Positions 49,396-61,688 of a stretch of DNA of 64,000 bases are shown piece after piece. The stretch spans positions 1,460,001-1,524,000 of the forward strand of contig NC_083379.1 in NCBI RefSeq assembly GCF_031755915.1, read 5' to 3'. How positions within the stretch are numbered: the first letter of the stretch is position 1; each line of letters starts with the position of its first letter. Made by a program: the position numbers and the translations under genes. The stretch comes from Ziziphus jujuba. Its lineage: Eukaryota; Streptophyta; Magnoliopsida; Rosales; Rhamnaceae. A model generated the notes under the pieces. It searched no databases and had not been told where the DNA came from. It worked only from the letters and a program-made list of their open reading frames with translations.

Positions 49396-51461
49396 TGTAA
49401 CACCCCGTCCCAAACCATGTCGGAATTGTGCACGTTGACTGAGGTTGACCATTGACCGTTGACCAAAGGGGTCAAAAGTTGACTTTTTGACCCGGTTGGA
49501 ATTCTAGGTTGACTGAGGTACCGTTACGAAGTACACGTTGGCATGAGTTCGTAGACTAGTAGCACATTGAAAACGAAGCTACGGTTTGAAAGTTATGAGC
49601 AAAACAAGTTGAGGTCCAAATTGTCCAAGGGGTGCCGAAGTTGACTTTTTATTCATGTAAAGTTGATCTTTGACTCATGCATGCTTGTAAAGTACGCGTT
49701 GATACGAAACCGTAGACTAGCGGCACGTCCGATTTGGACATGTGGTTTGAAAGTTATGGACCTGTAGAGTTTTTCAAATACAGTATTATTTTAATATTAT
49801 TTTTGAACGTGTAACGATGTGCCACGTGTGACTTAATGAAGGTGACCATGTGTCACCATGGTGAGATGCCACGTGTCAACCATGTTTGATACCAAATTAT
49901 TTTATTGTTATTTTATGTTTAATATTATTTTAAATATTATTTAATTATTTTTATTTTATTTTATTTCCTTTATTTCTTTTTTCTTTTTTTTTTTTTCCTT
50001 TTCCCCACGTGGGAAAACACCTTTCTCTTTTCTTTTCCTTTCCTTCCCTTCTTCTTCCTCGAGCCCGACAGAGAGACAAAAACACACAGAGACTTCTCCT
50101 CTCTCTCTCTCTCCTTTGACTCTCTCCCCCTCTCTCTTTGATCGTTTGGCCGGATTTCAGTCGCCGGAAAGCCACACGCGCCGGCCACCGGTGAAGCCCA
50201 GCTCCCCGCGACCTCAACCTCCAATTTTCCCGGCCAGTCGCCTCCGGACGCGCCCAGATCGGGCTGGTGAAGTCGGCGGCAGCCGGTTAAGTTTTTCCGG
50301 CGATTCTTGCCATTTTCGACCAAACTAGCCTGACCCAAACCTCTATCCCACCATTTTCGACCCCTATGAGTCCATTTTCGGGGTTAGATTGCCCAAAATC
50401 CCCACCGTTTGAGAGATCCCTCAAGTTTAAATTCGGCCAAATCTTTCCGACCAAATTCCGGCCACCTCCGGTGGAATTGGGATCGATGGAGACCGGTAAT
50501 GCGATCCTCGTTCCACGAGCTTCGATTCGATATATTATTCGACTATTTTGGATAATGTTTGTGTTTGACCCCCCGGGTACCGGATATTATTTACCCGATT
50601 AAAATATTAATTTATTTGACTGTGTGTGAATTGTGTTCTAGGAGCACGGGTGAGTCGTGGAATTGATCCCATAGTGGATCGTGGTTTAATTGCGTGCTCC
50701 AGGTGAGTGACCCACCTTCAAATTAATTTCGGGAATTAAATTTGTGATTATTATGTGTGATTTGAATATTTGGAATTTAAATTCTATGTGCCAAATATTT
50801 AATTGATTTATTGTGGAATTATTGGTGAATTTATTTTGATTAAAGAAAATATGCATTATATAAATTTATGCCATGTGAAAATTATTTTATGGTCTTGAGA
50901 ATTTTGAAATTCTTGTGGTTCTAACATTAAATCGGGCATGATTTGATTTTCAAATATTTCAAGGAAAATATTTGTTTATGTTGGTGACTTCAATTTTTGT
51001 AAGCATGCCCATGGAATATTATGTGATTTAATTATTATACTTCAAGAATTATTTATGCTATTGGGAAAATGTGAATATTTAAAGTGGTGGATTTGGGAGT
51101 TGGTGGATTTGAAAATCATGGAATTTATGATGTCGATTATAAAGAAATTGTGGAGAATTTCCGGGTTCAATTGGATGGAATAAACTAGGGGTGGGCTCGG
51201 TTCGGTTCGGTTCGGTTTTGTGAATTTTTTTAAACTGAACCGAACGGTTCGGTTTGGGTTGGGTACCCGAACCGAACCGAACCGAATGAATATTTTTCGG
51301 TTTGGGTTGGGTTCACGGGTTGGGCTTTATGATGGGCTTCGGCCCAAATTTTTTTATTGGGTTGGGCCGCATGTCAACGCCTTGTATTCTATTTACCTAT
51401 TAGATTCTACGTGAAGGCCACATTTCATATTGATAAATCATATATAAATATATTATTATTT

Positions 51462-51492
<31 letters not shown>

Positions 51493-53823
51493 GCGAAAGA
51501 AAATTAGAGAAACACCATGGCTGACAATGTAAAGCTTATCCATCTAGATTGTTTGCTAAGCATTTTCAATCAACTGAATCAAGTTTGCATGGGGAAAAAG
51601 AGGCATTGTCCAGTGAGCTGAAAGCTGTCTCTCGTTTCATATTCATTTCCATTTTTATTTTTTTTTCTCCTTAATTTGAAAAGATTATTTTTCTTACATG
51701 TGGTCGTGTCTGTATAGGTGTGACATTCCACTTTTGAGATTTTTCCTAATACATTTTTCCACACATGGAGAAGAATATTCGGTGGAAAATCATTGGCGTG
51801 AAATCTTTTTTTTTTTTTTTTGGTGATAATATATATATATATATATATATATATTTATTTATTTTCTTTTTCTTTTTCCTTCTTTTGCTGAAAAGTCTTA
51901 TTTTTTTTCTTTTTTTTTTCCAATGCTTTTAACGGGTTCAAGCATGTGATTATCGAAGTCAGACATAGGTGGCCCGACGCGGTCTAATGTTGGAAGTAGT
52001 ATCTGACAGACTGCAAATCAGATTGCTAAGAAACCATGTGATAGTTGATTGGAATGCAATAAAATTCTCTTGTAACGGATTTTGAGTCTATGTACATGGA
52101 TATCTTCCGTACTGGCCATTCAAAACATAGAGGAGAACCCAAATGGAAACTTTGAGGTGTACAAATCATAAAATATGCATGTATATGTAATTTTTGCAGC
52201 AAAAGGCATCTTCTTTTGCAACAATCCTATGCAACTGGTATAAATTTTTGCATTTCCAACAATAATACAATCTGAGTCCTGAGATGAGAAATGGCTAACC
52301 TTAGAAAGAGACGAGAGACGAAGGCAAGGCAGACTGGCAGAGAGCAAGAGATTTCCTTTTTAATTTTCAAGCATCCAATTCTGGAGAGGTGGAAAGAGAG
52401 GAGAGACGAAGGCAGACTGGCAAAGAGCAAGAGATTTCCTGAAGGCAGAGATTTCGACTGGCAGAGAGCAAGAGATTTCGACTGGTTTTCTTTTTTAATT
52501 TTCAAGCAAATTCCTGGAGAGGTGGAAATGAAAGAGACGAGAGGCGAGAGACGTATGGGTCGGTTCGGTTTGGGTTGGGTAAATTTTCTACCCACCCGTA
52601 ACCCGAACCGAAAACCACGCGTTCAATCCATCTGTAACCGAACCGACCTGATTAACACTTAAAAACCAACCCAAACCGACCCAAATAGTTCGGTTCGGGC
52701 GGGTTGGTCGGTCCGAGTCGGGTTTTGCCCAGTCCTAGAATAAACCCGTTATGTTATGGAAAATTTGAGATTTTGATATAAATTAAATATGTGGATTTTA
52801 TGATTTTTAGATGCACCGTGCACGTACTGGTGTTCTGTTTATATGTGATATGGTTAGTGTGCACACGGATGTGGTTAGCGCACAGGTGGGTGTGAGTAGC
52901 GCGCAGGTGATATTATGAGGTTGTCCTGTGGTTGCCATCGGATGAGGGTAGGCCACCCCTCCATGGCCGGGACACCAGTTAGCAGCGGCGCAGTGGGACG
53001 CCACATGACCGTATGCCAGTTTCTTTCTATAACCTTCTGTCTGGAGGTACCTTGGGACGCTGGGTACTGTTGGCGCCACTGGTATATAGTGGGTGCATCA
53101 AGTGATTTTCAGAACTGTGATTTCAAAATAAATATTTTGAAACTGTATTGGAATTAAAATATAATTATTATCGTTTCTGGTATTTATTTGATGTCTTGGT
53201 TTTCGGGGAATACGAACAAAGGGTTTTGTGAAAAGGTTTTAAAAGGGAAACTTTTCCAACTGAGAGAATTGTAAGGGTTTTGAGAGAAATTATTATTTCC
53301 AAGTAACTATTATTTATCTACGTTATTACCGTGATATTATATTGTATAGTAGATAGGGTCACTCACTGAGATAATTAGCATCTCATATTTTCAAATTCCG
53401 TTCGTCTAGGTACCAAGTTGTCGGTGTTCATCCGGAGCGGACTTGATCTTCATCGCTGTTTTAGTTCGTGAAGTACCCTGTTCTTCTTTTATTGCAGTTG
53501 TAATATTTCTTTCACTCTTGTTGTATTCTATACTTAGTAGTACTTCATGAAGCTCTGTATACTGTATGGGACACTTATGTATCTATTATGCACTGGATTA
53601 CTGTATTTATTTTTGAAGTGCTGAAATTTGTGGAACCAACTTGTAGTATTGTGGGAGGAATAAGGGGGACGTTATAGAAGTATGTTTTCAGTGCAGGAAA
53701 TTGTGGTAAGTCCATCCCTTAGGGGAGGTTCTGTTGGATTTTCCATAGGAGGGTCCGATAAGGTTTCCCTGGGATCAGGGCTTGTCTAGGGTTCCGATGA
53801 GAAACTTTGGACGGGTCCTGACA
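49396..53823 (+). mobile_element. Solo LTR, 4,428 bp (2.87 kb without an internal hAT)
   Basis: Starts TGTAACACCCCGTCCC and ends GGACGGGTCCTGACA, flanked by 5-bp duplications GAGAG at 49391-49395 and 53824-53828. It contains a GC-rich block (50040-50600) with CT-rich leader-like sequence and a conserved GATCGATGGAGACCGG stretch, then AT-rich sequence. Near its right end are the words TCACTCACTGAGAT and GTGGGAGGAATAAGG, shared with the other LTRs here. A single LTR with target duplication indicates a solo LTR left by unequal recombination. The long LTR could suggest a gypsy/chromovirus (Del/Tekay-like) parent, but no domain is present to confirm it. Confidence 0.9.
51186..52737. mobile_element. 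Non-autonomous hAT-type DNA transposon
   Basis: A 1,552-bp insert in the solo LTR is flanked by the 8-bp duplication GAATAAAC (51178-51185 and 52738-52745). The termini are TAGGGGTGGGCTCGGTTCGG on the left and, inverted, TAGGACTGGGCAAAACCCG on the right, agreeing at 9 of the first 11 bases. Both subterminal regions are packed with GGTTCGG/CCGAACC words in both orientations, as in many plant hAT elements where such words bind transposase. The interior has no transposase frame but contains repeated AGAGAGCAAGAGATTTC and TTTTTAATTTTCAAGCA segments. Confidence 0.88.
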
Positions 53824-53828
53824 GAGAG

Positions 53829-54492
53829 CCCCCCTGGAACCATATTCTTCTTCCTTCTTATTCTTTCTTCTCTTTTCCTTCTTCTCTCCCTCGGGTCCAT
53901 CGACCTTCACCATTTCCGGTCACCCGTTGCTCAGACACGCCGGCCATAGACATAGCCCAGGTGCCGGCGAGCTTGGCTGCCAAATTTGGTGGCTGGTCAG
54001 GTGGCGACGCGCCCAGATCGGACGGTGGAAGTGGAAGCAACCGTCTTTCTCTCTCCGGTCGAATCCACCATGTTCCGGCACACCCAAGCTGCACTGACCA
54101 CACCAACCGGCAGCCCATCACGTGAGCTTCGTCGGAGTGTGCTCTGGTCGCCGAGGAAACCGCCGTGGAAGCCGGCGGCAGCAGCCCGTCCGGTCACCGG
54201 ATTCCCGCTGTTTCCGACTGTGTTCTCGGTTTTCCCTTAATTTGGATCCTCTGAAGCTAATGGTGTCCTTCGTTTGCTCCAATTCGAGCTCCTTCATGGC
54301 GTACAAAAGAGGGGCAAGTCGGCAGAGGCTTCCGAAGAAAATTCCGGCCACCGTCGATGGTTTCAAGCCAATCGAAGGTCAGAATTTCATTCTCCATATT
54401 CTTAGCTTCACATTGATATCTTGTTTGTAAATTATGGATGTGTATTTGAGAGGTTGGTATTTTTGATTAAATTATTAAATTAAATTGTATAT

Positions 54493-54527
<35 letters not shown>

Positions 54528-55570
54528 TTTCTGTATACGTGTGTATGGGAGTATTGATAAATACATGCATTATATATATGTATATATACATGTGCGGTAA
54601 TGTATATAAATACGTGGTGATATGTGAATATATATTGAGATGTGTGAGTGGGTGTATATATATATATATATGTATAAATATATATTGTTAATGGGCATAT
54701 ACATATATATATATATATATATGGAGATGTGTGATGTTATATGAAAATACATAATTATATATATGTGGATATATATATGTGTGTGTGTGAATATATATAT
54801 CTATGTACTTGTGTGCATCAAGACATTTGTATATATGTATTTTATATCATTCAAAATTTTGAAGTATATCATATATGTCTTAAATTTTAAGAGATATTGT
54901 TATTTGATTTTAATGTGTTATTTTAATGTGATTTAAATATATTCGTTATATAGAATTTATTAGATCATATGTGTTTAATATTTAAGAAACTACTATTTAA
55001 ATTTATGATGCTAAGTTATGATGATTTAGTATATATATTGCCTCATATTTATATTTTGGGTTGTTAAATTAAGTATATTTTGTGTTAATTAAATATTTGA
55101 AGAATGAATTTTATGTGTTGGATATTTAACTAAGTTATTATTTATATTGAAAATGCCAAATTGTGTTAAATTGAATTATTGTGGAAGAGACTAATTTTAT
55201 GGAATTATGATTTAAATTTTATTATGTTTATTGATGCTAAATGGAAATTTGGTTTATTAAGGAATTTTTGATTTTATTATTGTGATTTAATTGTATTCAT
55301 TACGTATGAGCAAGGTATTTTCATTTAATTAAGTGTATTTGGATTTTAATATTATTTTTGGGCATGATTTGGTTTAAATATTTCGAGAAAAATATTGGTT
55401 TAAGTTTGGTGGTTTCAAATAATTTAATTATGCCCTTGGAATATGATTTGATTGATTTTATGATTTGGGAAAAAATTAATTGTATATTATTATCGGTGGA
55501 TTTATGCTGGTGTTATTAAAGAAAAATGTGGGATGGTGAATTCGAAAAATGGAATAATTCCCACTGTGAA
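53829..55570 (+). other. Middle segment of the outer LTR
   Basis: GC-rich at the left (53890-54380), with CT-rich and CCGGCGAGCTTGGC-type sequence also seen in the other LTRs. It then becomes a long TA/TG microsatellite-rich stretch (54489-54800) and AT-rich DNA. Its right end is the target GTGAA of the inverted solo LTR. No gene was recognised; open frames on both strands of the GC-rich part are not conserved between copies. Confidence 0.75.
54489..54800. repeat. TA/TG microsatellite cluster
   Basis: Runs of TA, TG and mixed TATG repeats, including a TG run at about 54506-54528 and a TA run at 54700-54721. Likely to vary in length between individuals. Confidence 0.9.
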
Positions 55571-58469
55571 TGTCAGGACCCGTCCAGAATTCCTCCCCGG
55601 AACCCTAGACAAGCCCTGATCCCAGAGAAATACCACCGAACATTCCAACAGAAAATCCGGCAGCACCTCCCTTAAGGGTAGGACTAACCAAAACTTACCT
55701 GCACTGAAAACACACTTCTATATTCATCCCCTTATTCCTCCCACAATACTACAAATTGATTCTACATATTTCAGCACTTCAAATAACAGCAACTCAGTGC
55801 ATAAATAATAACTACACGTCCAATACAGTATACAGAGCATTATACAGATAAATGTGGAATTTGTACAATGACAGATAAGAAGTAATACAGGATGGAGAGG
55901 AAAAAGGGAAGAAATACTTCTTGGACTTTCGGCAACGAACTGAGACGTTGGGCTCCCCCCGGACAATCAACATCTCCCAACCTGGACCTAGGGGAATGGA
56001 ATTTAAAAACGTGAGATGCTAATCATCTCAGTGAGTGACCCTAACTACTGAACACCTTTAATATTAATAATATACCAAATAAAGGGATTTAATTAATCAA
56101 TACCAAACAATTAAATAAATAAATAAATAAACAATTGAAGTAATATTTTCTCTTAAAACCCTCACTATTTACTCAATTGGAAAAGTTCCCCTTTTAAAAC
56201 GTTTTCACAAAACCCGATATTCGTACTTCCCGAAAACCAAAGGACCAAATAATTTAATAAACAACAAATAAATAAATAAATACCCCAAATATAAATAAAC
56301 TGCAATAAATTATAATAAATAATTTTTGTACTCTTTGGGGTTTGAAATTTCTATCCGAAAAATTCGTACTTGACGCACCACACTATATACCAGTGATGCC
56401 CTCCGATACCCAGCGTCCTGAGCACCGACTGGCGGGGAGATTAAAGAGAGAAACTTGCAAACGGTACTTTGGCGTCCCGACAGTACCGCTGCTGAAACCA
56501 TCATCCCGGCCAAGGAGGGAGGCGGCTGTGTGCACTATATAAGACTTGCCTGCCCACGGTCCAATGGCAACTCACGGGAGAAATAATAATACTTGCGTGC
56601 TGAACCACATATACATATACCAGAACACCAATATTGTGTGAATGTGTCTAAAATAATTATTAAACCAACCATACCGTTTTCCAAAATTACCATGGGAAAT
56701 ATACCAAATTTTCACACTTACCATCCCACATATTTTCATTCAACAAATTGGTACGAAAACATCGATAATGGATAAAAATAATTTTCCTCGCAAGACGCGG
56801 TTCAACAAATAATATACCACGGGTATAATTATGAAAATTAAACCACCAATTTGAACAAATAATTTTCTTAAAATATTCAAACCAATTATGTCCAAAAATA
56901 ATATAAAATCCAATCACAACGAATTATTGAAAATACTTGCTCATGTGTAATAAATACCATTTAATCACCATAAAATAAGAATCGGGAATTTCCTAATGAC
57001 CCCAAAATTCCATTTAGCACCAATGGGTAATTATATATAAAATAATATTTTTTCCCGACTATAATTAAATTTCACCACATGAGCATAATTTCAAATACCA
57101 ATTTAACAGCAATTAAATATAATTAATTACCCCAAAATATTTATTAAAGGTGGGTCACTCACCTGGAGCACGCAATTAAACCATGATCCACCATGGGATC
57201 AATTCCACGACTCACCGGTGCTCCTAGAACACAATTCACGCACAGTCAAATAAATTAATATTTTATTCGGGTAAATAATACTCGGTACCCGGGGGGTCAA
57301 ACACAAACATTATCCAAAATAGTCGAATAATATACCGAATCGAAGCTTGAGCGACGAGGATTACAAATCCGGTCTCCATCGACCCCAATTCTGCCGGAGG
57401 TGGCCGGAAAGCTTCGGCCGGATTTAAACTTGAGGGATCTCTCAAACGGTGGGGATTTTGGGCAATCTAACCCCGGAAATGGACTCAGAGGGGTCGAAAA
57501 TGGTAGAATAGAGGTATGGGTCGGGCTGGGTTGGTCGGAAACGGCGAGAATCGCCTGAAAAACTTAACCGGCCGCCGCCGACTTCACCGGCCCAATCTGG
57601 GCGCGTCTGGTGGTAACTGGCTGGGAAAATTGGAGGCTGAGGTCGCGGCGAGCTGGGCTTCACCGGTGGCCGGCGCATGTGGCTTTCCGGCGACTGAAAT
57701 CCGACCAAAAGGCCGGTCAAAGAGAGCAGGGGAGAGAGTCAAAGGAGAGAGAGAGAGAGAGAGAGAAGTCTGTGTGTTTTTTTTTTTGTCTCTGTCAGGC
57801 TCGGGGAAGAAGAAGGGAAGGAAAGGAAAAGAAAAGAGAAGGGTGTTTTCCCACGTGGGGAAAAAGAAAAGAAAAAGAAAAAGAAAAAGGAAAATAAAAT
57901 AAAATAAAAATAATTAAATAATTAAATAATAATAAAAACAATATTATATAAAATAATAATAAAATAACATGACATTACACATGGTTGACATGTGACTTCT
58001 CAACATGGTGACACATGGTCACCTTCATTAAGTCACACATGGCACATCGTTACAGGTTCAAAAATAATATTAAAATAATAAGGTGTTTGAAAAACGCTAC
58101 AGGTTCATAACTTCCAAACCACATGTCCAAATCGGACGTGCCGCTAGTCTACGGACTCGTATCAACGAGCACTTCACAACCATGCATGAGTCAACGCTCA
58201 ACTTTGCATGAATAAAAAGTCAACTCCGGCACCCCTTGGACAGTTTGGACCTCAACTTGTTTTGCTCATAACTTCCAAACCGTAGCTCCGTTTTCAACGT
58301 ACTACTAGTCTATGAACTCGTGCCAACGTGTACTTCGTAACGGTATCTCAGTCAACCTAGAATTCCAATCGGGTCAAAAAGTTAACTTTTGACCCCTTCG
58401 GTCAAAGGTTAACAGTCAACCTCGGTAAACGTACAAAAATTCCGACATGGTTCGGGACGGGGTGTTACA
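55571..58469 (-). mobile_element. Solo LTR in reverse orientation, 2,899 bp
   Basis: Read on the plus strand it starts TGTCAGGACCCGTCC and ends GGACGGGGTGTTACA, the inverse of the 49396-53823 LTR. It has 5-bp duplications GTGAA at 55566-55570 and 58470-58474. Length agrees with that LTR once its hAT insert is removed. The inverted GC-rich block lies at about 57160-57870. No internal domain or second LTR. Confidence 0.93.
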
Positions 58470-58474
58470 GTGAA

Positions 58475-60003
58475 TTCTGGAAAATTGCATATTTTAATAA
58501 TAAATATGGTTATTTATTTTAGATGGACCCATACACGTACCGGTGTTCTGTACTGTATATGTGATTATGATAAGCGCGCAAGTTGTAATGTCTCCCATGA
58601 GTTGCCATCGGACCGAGAGCAGACAAGTTTGATATTGGCCCTAAGTCACCCCCCTCCATGGCCGGGATGATGGTTTAAGCAGCGGCACTATCGGGACGCT
58701 GAAGAGACTGTATGCAAGTTTCTCTCTTTAATCTCCCGTCAATCGGTGCTCGGGACGCTGGGTATCTTTGGGTACCACTGGTATATAGTATGGTGCATCA
58801 AATATTTTTTTTTATGTTCGTACATGTATTTGTATGTTATATTGTTTGATATTATACTGCATATACCACACCATATGGAGGCAGCGAACCAATGTGGTCC
58901 ATGTAGAGCTAGCACCATAATCATGTTGCCTACGAGACTAGGGGATCGGACGGCCAATATAGGCAACCACCCTGGTTTGTATTGGTAGCAGAGTGCCGGC
59001 GACAGCTGGAATCATGGATCACGTAGCATGTTAGAAAGTATCGTATGTATCTCCATTACGAGCGTGCATATTTCATTTTATGCTATGGATTCTAAGATAT
59101 GATTTTACGTATTTATGTTATGTTATCTATTTGTGATTTAATTTCTTACTAATATTCTTAATCGATGTTATTATATTCTTATTACTATTAATTGTATTTG
59201 ACCATTTATTTAATCATTATTGTCACTGTTATCGAGATTGTTATTATTATTTATAATTATTATTTTTATTGTAATTCCAGTTTCTATTATTGTCATTATT
59301 ATAATTATAGTTGTTATTATTGATTTATATTTTTATTAACATTATTATGAGGTCTTTACTTTTAATTTTGTTATTGTTTTATTAGTATTACTACTATATG
59401 GTACCTTCGGATAAGTATCATAGCCTACGGGCAAGAAAGATAGCCATCGAACAAGTATAATAGTCCTCGGATAAGTGGTAGCCTCTGGGCATGTGAGATA
59501 GCCCTCAGGCAAGTTGTATTAATACATGTGTGGGAATATAATAGCCCTTAGGCAAGTTACATCAATACCATCATCATTAAAACGTTTGTTATAGTTTTTG
59601 ATTGTTAATGTGATGTAGTTTACCTTTCTTTCTATGTTACACATTGGCATATTTGTAAAACGATATTTAAAGTGTATTTGACATGTGTAGCACTAAGTGG
59701 GTGGTGTGGGCGGACGAGAATCTATGATGGTATATCTTAATTGGTTAATTACTAAATTAATTCCATTATATGCCTTTTATATAATTTGTTATCGAAGTGC
59801 TGCCAGTTGTGGAACTTAAATTGTAGTAATGTGGGAGGAATAAGGTGGTGTATATAGAAGTTTATTTTCAGTGTAGGAAAATTGTGGTAAGTCCAACCCT
59901 TAGGGGAGGTTCTGCCGGATTTTCCATTGGAGGATCCGGTAGGGTTTCCCTGGGATCAGGGCTTATCTAGGGTTCCGGTGAGGAATTTTGGACGGGTCTT
60001 GAT
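58475..60003 (+). other. 3' segment of the outer LTR
   Basis: Continues the outer LTR. The GGACGCTGGGTATCTTTGGG and ACTGGTATATAGT words match the equivalent part of the solo LTR near 53057. Next come ATT-rich simple sequence (59140-59390) and short GC-richer repeats around GCCCTCAGGCAAGTT (59400-59560), then the conserved 3' LTR end from about 59800. Confidence 0.75.
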
Positions 60004-61134
60004 AGTTATACCTTGCAGGGTGCTCAGATAAGCTTGAATTTGCAGCTGCTAAATCACAAAATTATAGTGGAAAGAATTGTGCAGATATTAGGAAATAAGG
60101 AATTGGCTGCTCAACACCTGAGCAAATGCGTATACTTGGTTGGAATAGGCAGCAACGACTATGCGAACAACTACTTCCTGCGCCAGTTTTACCCAACTAG
60201 TAGACTATTTACTCCTGAGCGGTATTCCATAGTTCTCATTCAACAATTGCGTCTACAATTATAGGTTTCTACTTATTGAGTTATATATCAATCTTTAATT
60301 ATTTCATATATAGTTTCAAACATAGAAGAAAACAATTAGTGTCACATATCTTTTCTGGACATTTCAATACTGACAAAGTCTATGTTATATTTCTGGACAA
60401 TGGTTCCAAAATAAAATAAATAATAAATAAATAAAATTATAATTGATGATGTCCAAAGACATTGTACAATCTTGGGGCAAGGAAGCTGGCACTTTCTGGA
60501 TTGAGCTTGACAGGTTGCACTCCATATGAAGTGGCTACGAATGGTACAAATGGTGGTCCATGTGTGGACAACATTAACATTGCCGTTCAACTTTTCAACA
60601 CCAGACTTAGATCTCTTGTAGATGACCTCAACGCCAATTTTTCCAATTTTAAATCCATCTACGTTAACAATTATGAAATCCAATCATCCACCAATGCCTC
60701 ATCTGGTACATTTTTTTTCCCATCTTTTTTTTATTTGAAAAGAGTAAACAATATTATTTATTATATATATTCAACTTTTTTTTTTTTTTTTGGTTTGGTA
60801 TTTCAGGTAATTTGATTGTTAGAAGTGCTAGTTGTTGTGAAGTTGTTATTCGTCAACTTCGATGTATTCCATTTAGGAATACAAGTGCGAATAGGAATGG
60901 ATACGTATTTTGGGATGCATTTCATCCGACTGAGGTTGCAAGTGTGCGTTTGCAAGTAGAGCATACAAAGCTCTATTGCCTACTGACGCTTATCCATATG
61001 ATATTAGGCAATTAGCTCTAGCTTAATGAGGATATTATTATATATCCAACCAATTAAGCAGCGGCCAGTTGGAAGAATATAAATGGAAGACTTCTCATAT
61101 GCCCTATTATATATTATGTATTAAAATATATATA

Positions 61135-61346
61135 TGTGAAGTCCCACATCGGTTGGAAAAGGGAACAAAACACATCTTATAAGTAGCTGTAGATACCTTT
61201 CCTTTGAGAGGCTTTTTAAAACCTTGAGGGCTGGATTGTAAGAGGATTCTCTAGTCCCAAAAAGGACAATATCTTATGCTGTTGGTATCAGAGCCAGTAT
61301 TTGGATCAGTTGGAAAGGGGAACGAAATACTCTCCTTATAAGTGGG
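61135..61346 (+). mobile_element. TRIM relic, cut by an LTR insertion
   Basis: An LTR-like part (61135-61282, TGTGAAGTCCCACATCGG) is followed directly by a primer-binding site TGGTATCAGAGCC (61283-61295). The start of the second LTR follows (CAGTTGGAAAGGGGAACGAA near 61308, to GTGGG at 61346), where a long LTR begins. Same orientation as the array at 46383 and opposite to the intact TRIM at 48278. The rest should lie beyond the right edge. Confidence 0.8.
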
Positions 61347-61688
61347 TGTAACACCCCGTCCCAAATCGCACCGGAAGCCGTGCACGTTGACCGAGGTTGA
61401 CCTGCATGGTTGTGAAGTACTTGTCGATACGAGTCCGTAGACTAGCGGCACGTCCGATTTATACATGTGGTTGGAAAGTTATGGACCTGTAGAGTTTTTC
61501 AAATACAATATTATTTTAATATTATTTTTAAATATGTGAACAGTGTGCCACGTGTGACTTAATAAAAAGTGCCATGTGTCACAACGGTGAGATGCCACAT
61601 GTCAACTATGGTTAAATACCATATTATTTTATTATTATTCTATACAATAATATTATTCTAATATTATTTAATTATTTTATTTTATATC
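61347..61688 (+). mobile_element. Long-LTR fragment, forward, interrupted
   Basis: Begins TGTAACACCCCGTCCC like the solo LTR at 49396 and follows it with an internal deletion after CCGAGGTTGACC. It is interrupted at 61689 by an LTR in the opposite orientation. The flanking GTGGG at 61342-61346 is the predicted target copy. Confidence 0.85.

Larger units (their letters stand above)
48914..60003 (+). mobile_element. Outer long LTR, 5'-truncated, host of nested insertions
   Basis: Removing the two inserted solo LTRs (49396-53828 and 55571-58474, each with one target copy) joins 48914-49395, 53829-55570 and 58475-60003 into about 3.75 kb. This is colinear with the solo LTRs inside it. Its right end, GGACGGGTCTTGATA, is a mutated form of their GGACGGGTCCTGACA. 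The left end lacks the TGTAACACCCC start and begins inside the LTR at a CGTTGTCACAAG block, so it is truncated. It replaces most of intron 1, exon 2 and intron 2 of GDSL copy 2, which points to a deletion on or after insertion. No gag or pol was seen. Confidence 0.8.
48096..61015 (+). pseudogene. GDSL esterase/lipase, copy 2, broken by stops and nested transposons
   Basis: Sister of the copy at 35030. Exon 1 is 48096-48788 with a TRIM inside, exon 3 60019-60264, exon 4 60459-60705 and exon 5 60807-61015. Exon 2 is absent, its place taken by LTR DNA. Defects seen are TAA at 48189 (CAA in copy 1), the 432-bp TRIM at 48278, loss of exon 2, TAG as the last codon of exon 3 (60262-60264, CAG in copy 1) and a frameshift in exon 5 after VRLQV. 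The shift leaves the ancestral C-terminus (RAYKALLPTDAYPYDI) in another frame. Unlike copy 1, it keeps block I as FGDSLLDTGDNN, block III as GIGSNDYANNY and the catalytic DAFHP. The duplicates have therefore decayed by different lesions, which suggests the ancestral gene was functional. Confidence 0.92.

Noticed and set aside
49951..50338. Long charged open frames on the minus strand of the LTR
   Set aside because: They come from the CT-rich leader-like block (Lys/Arg/Glu-rich on the opposite strand). Similar frames appear in the other LTR copies but with different starts, ends and frames.
52807..53079. 90-codon frame antisense to the solo LTR, similar to one at 62446-62742
   Set aside because: The two agree for about 35 residues and then change frame relative to each other. 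This indicates shared DNA without protein-level selection.
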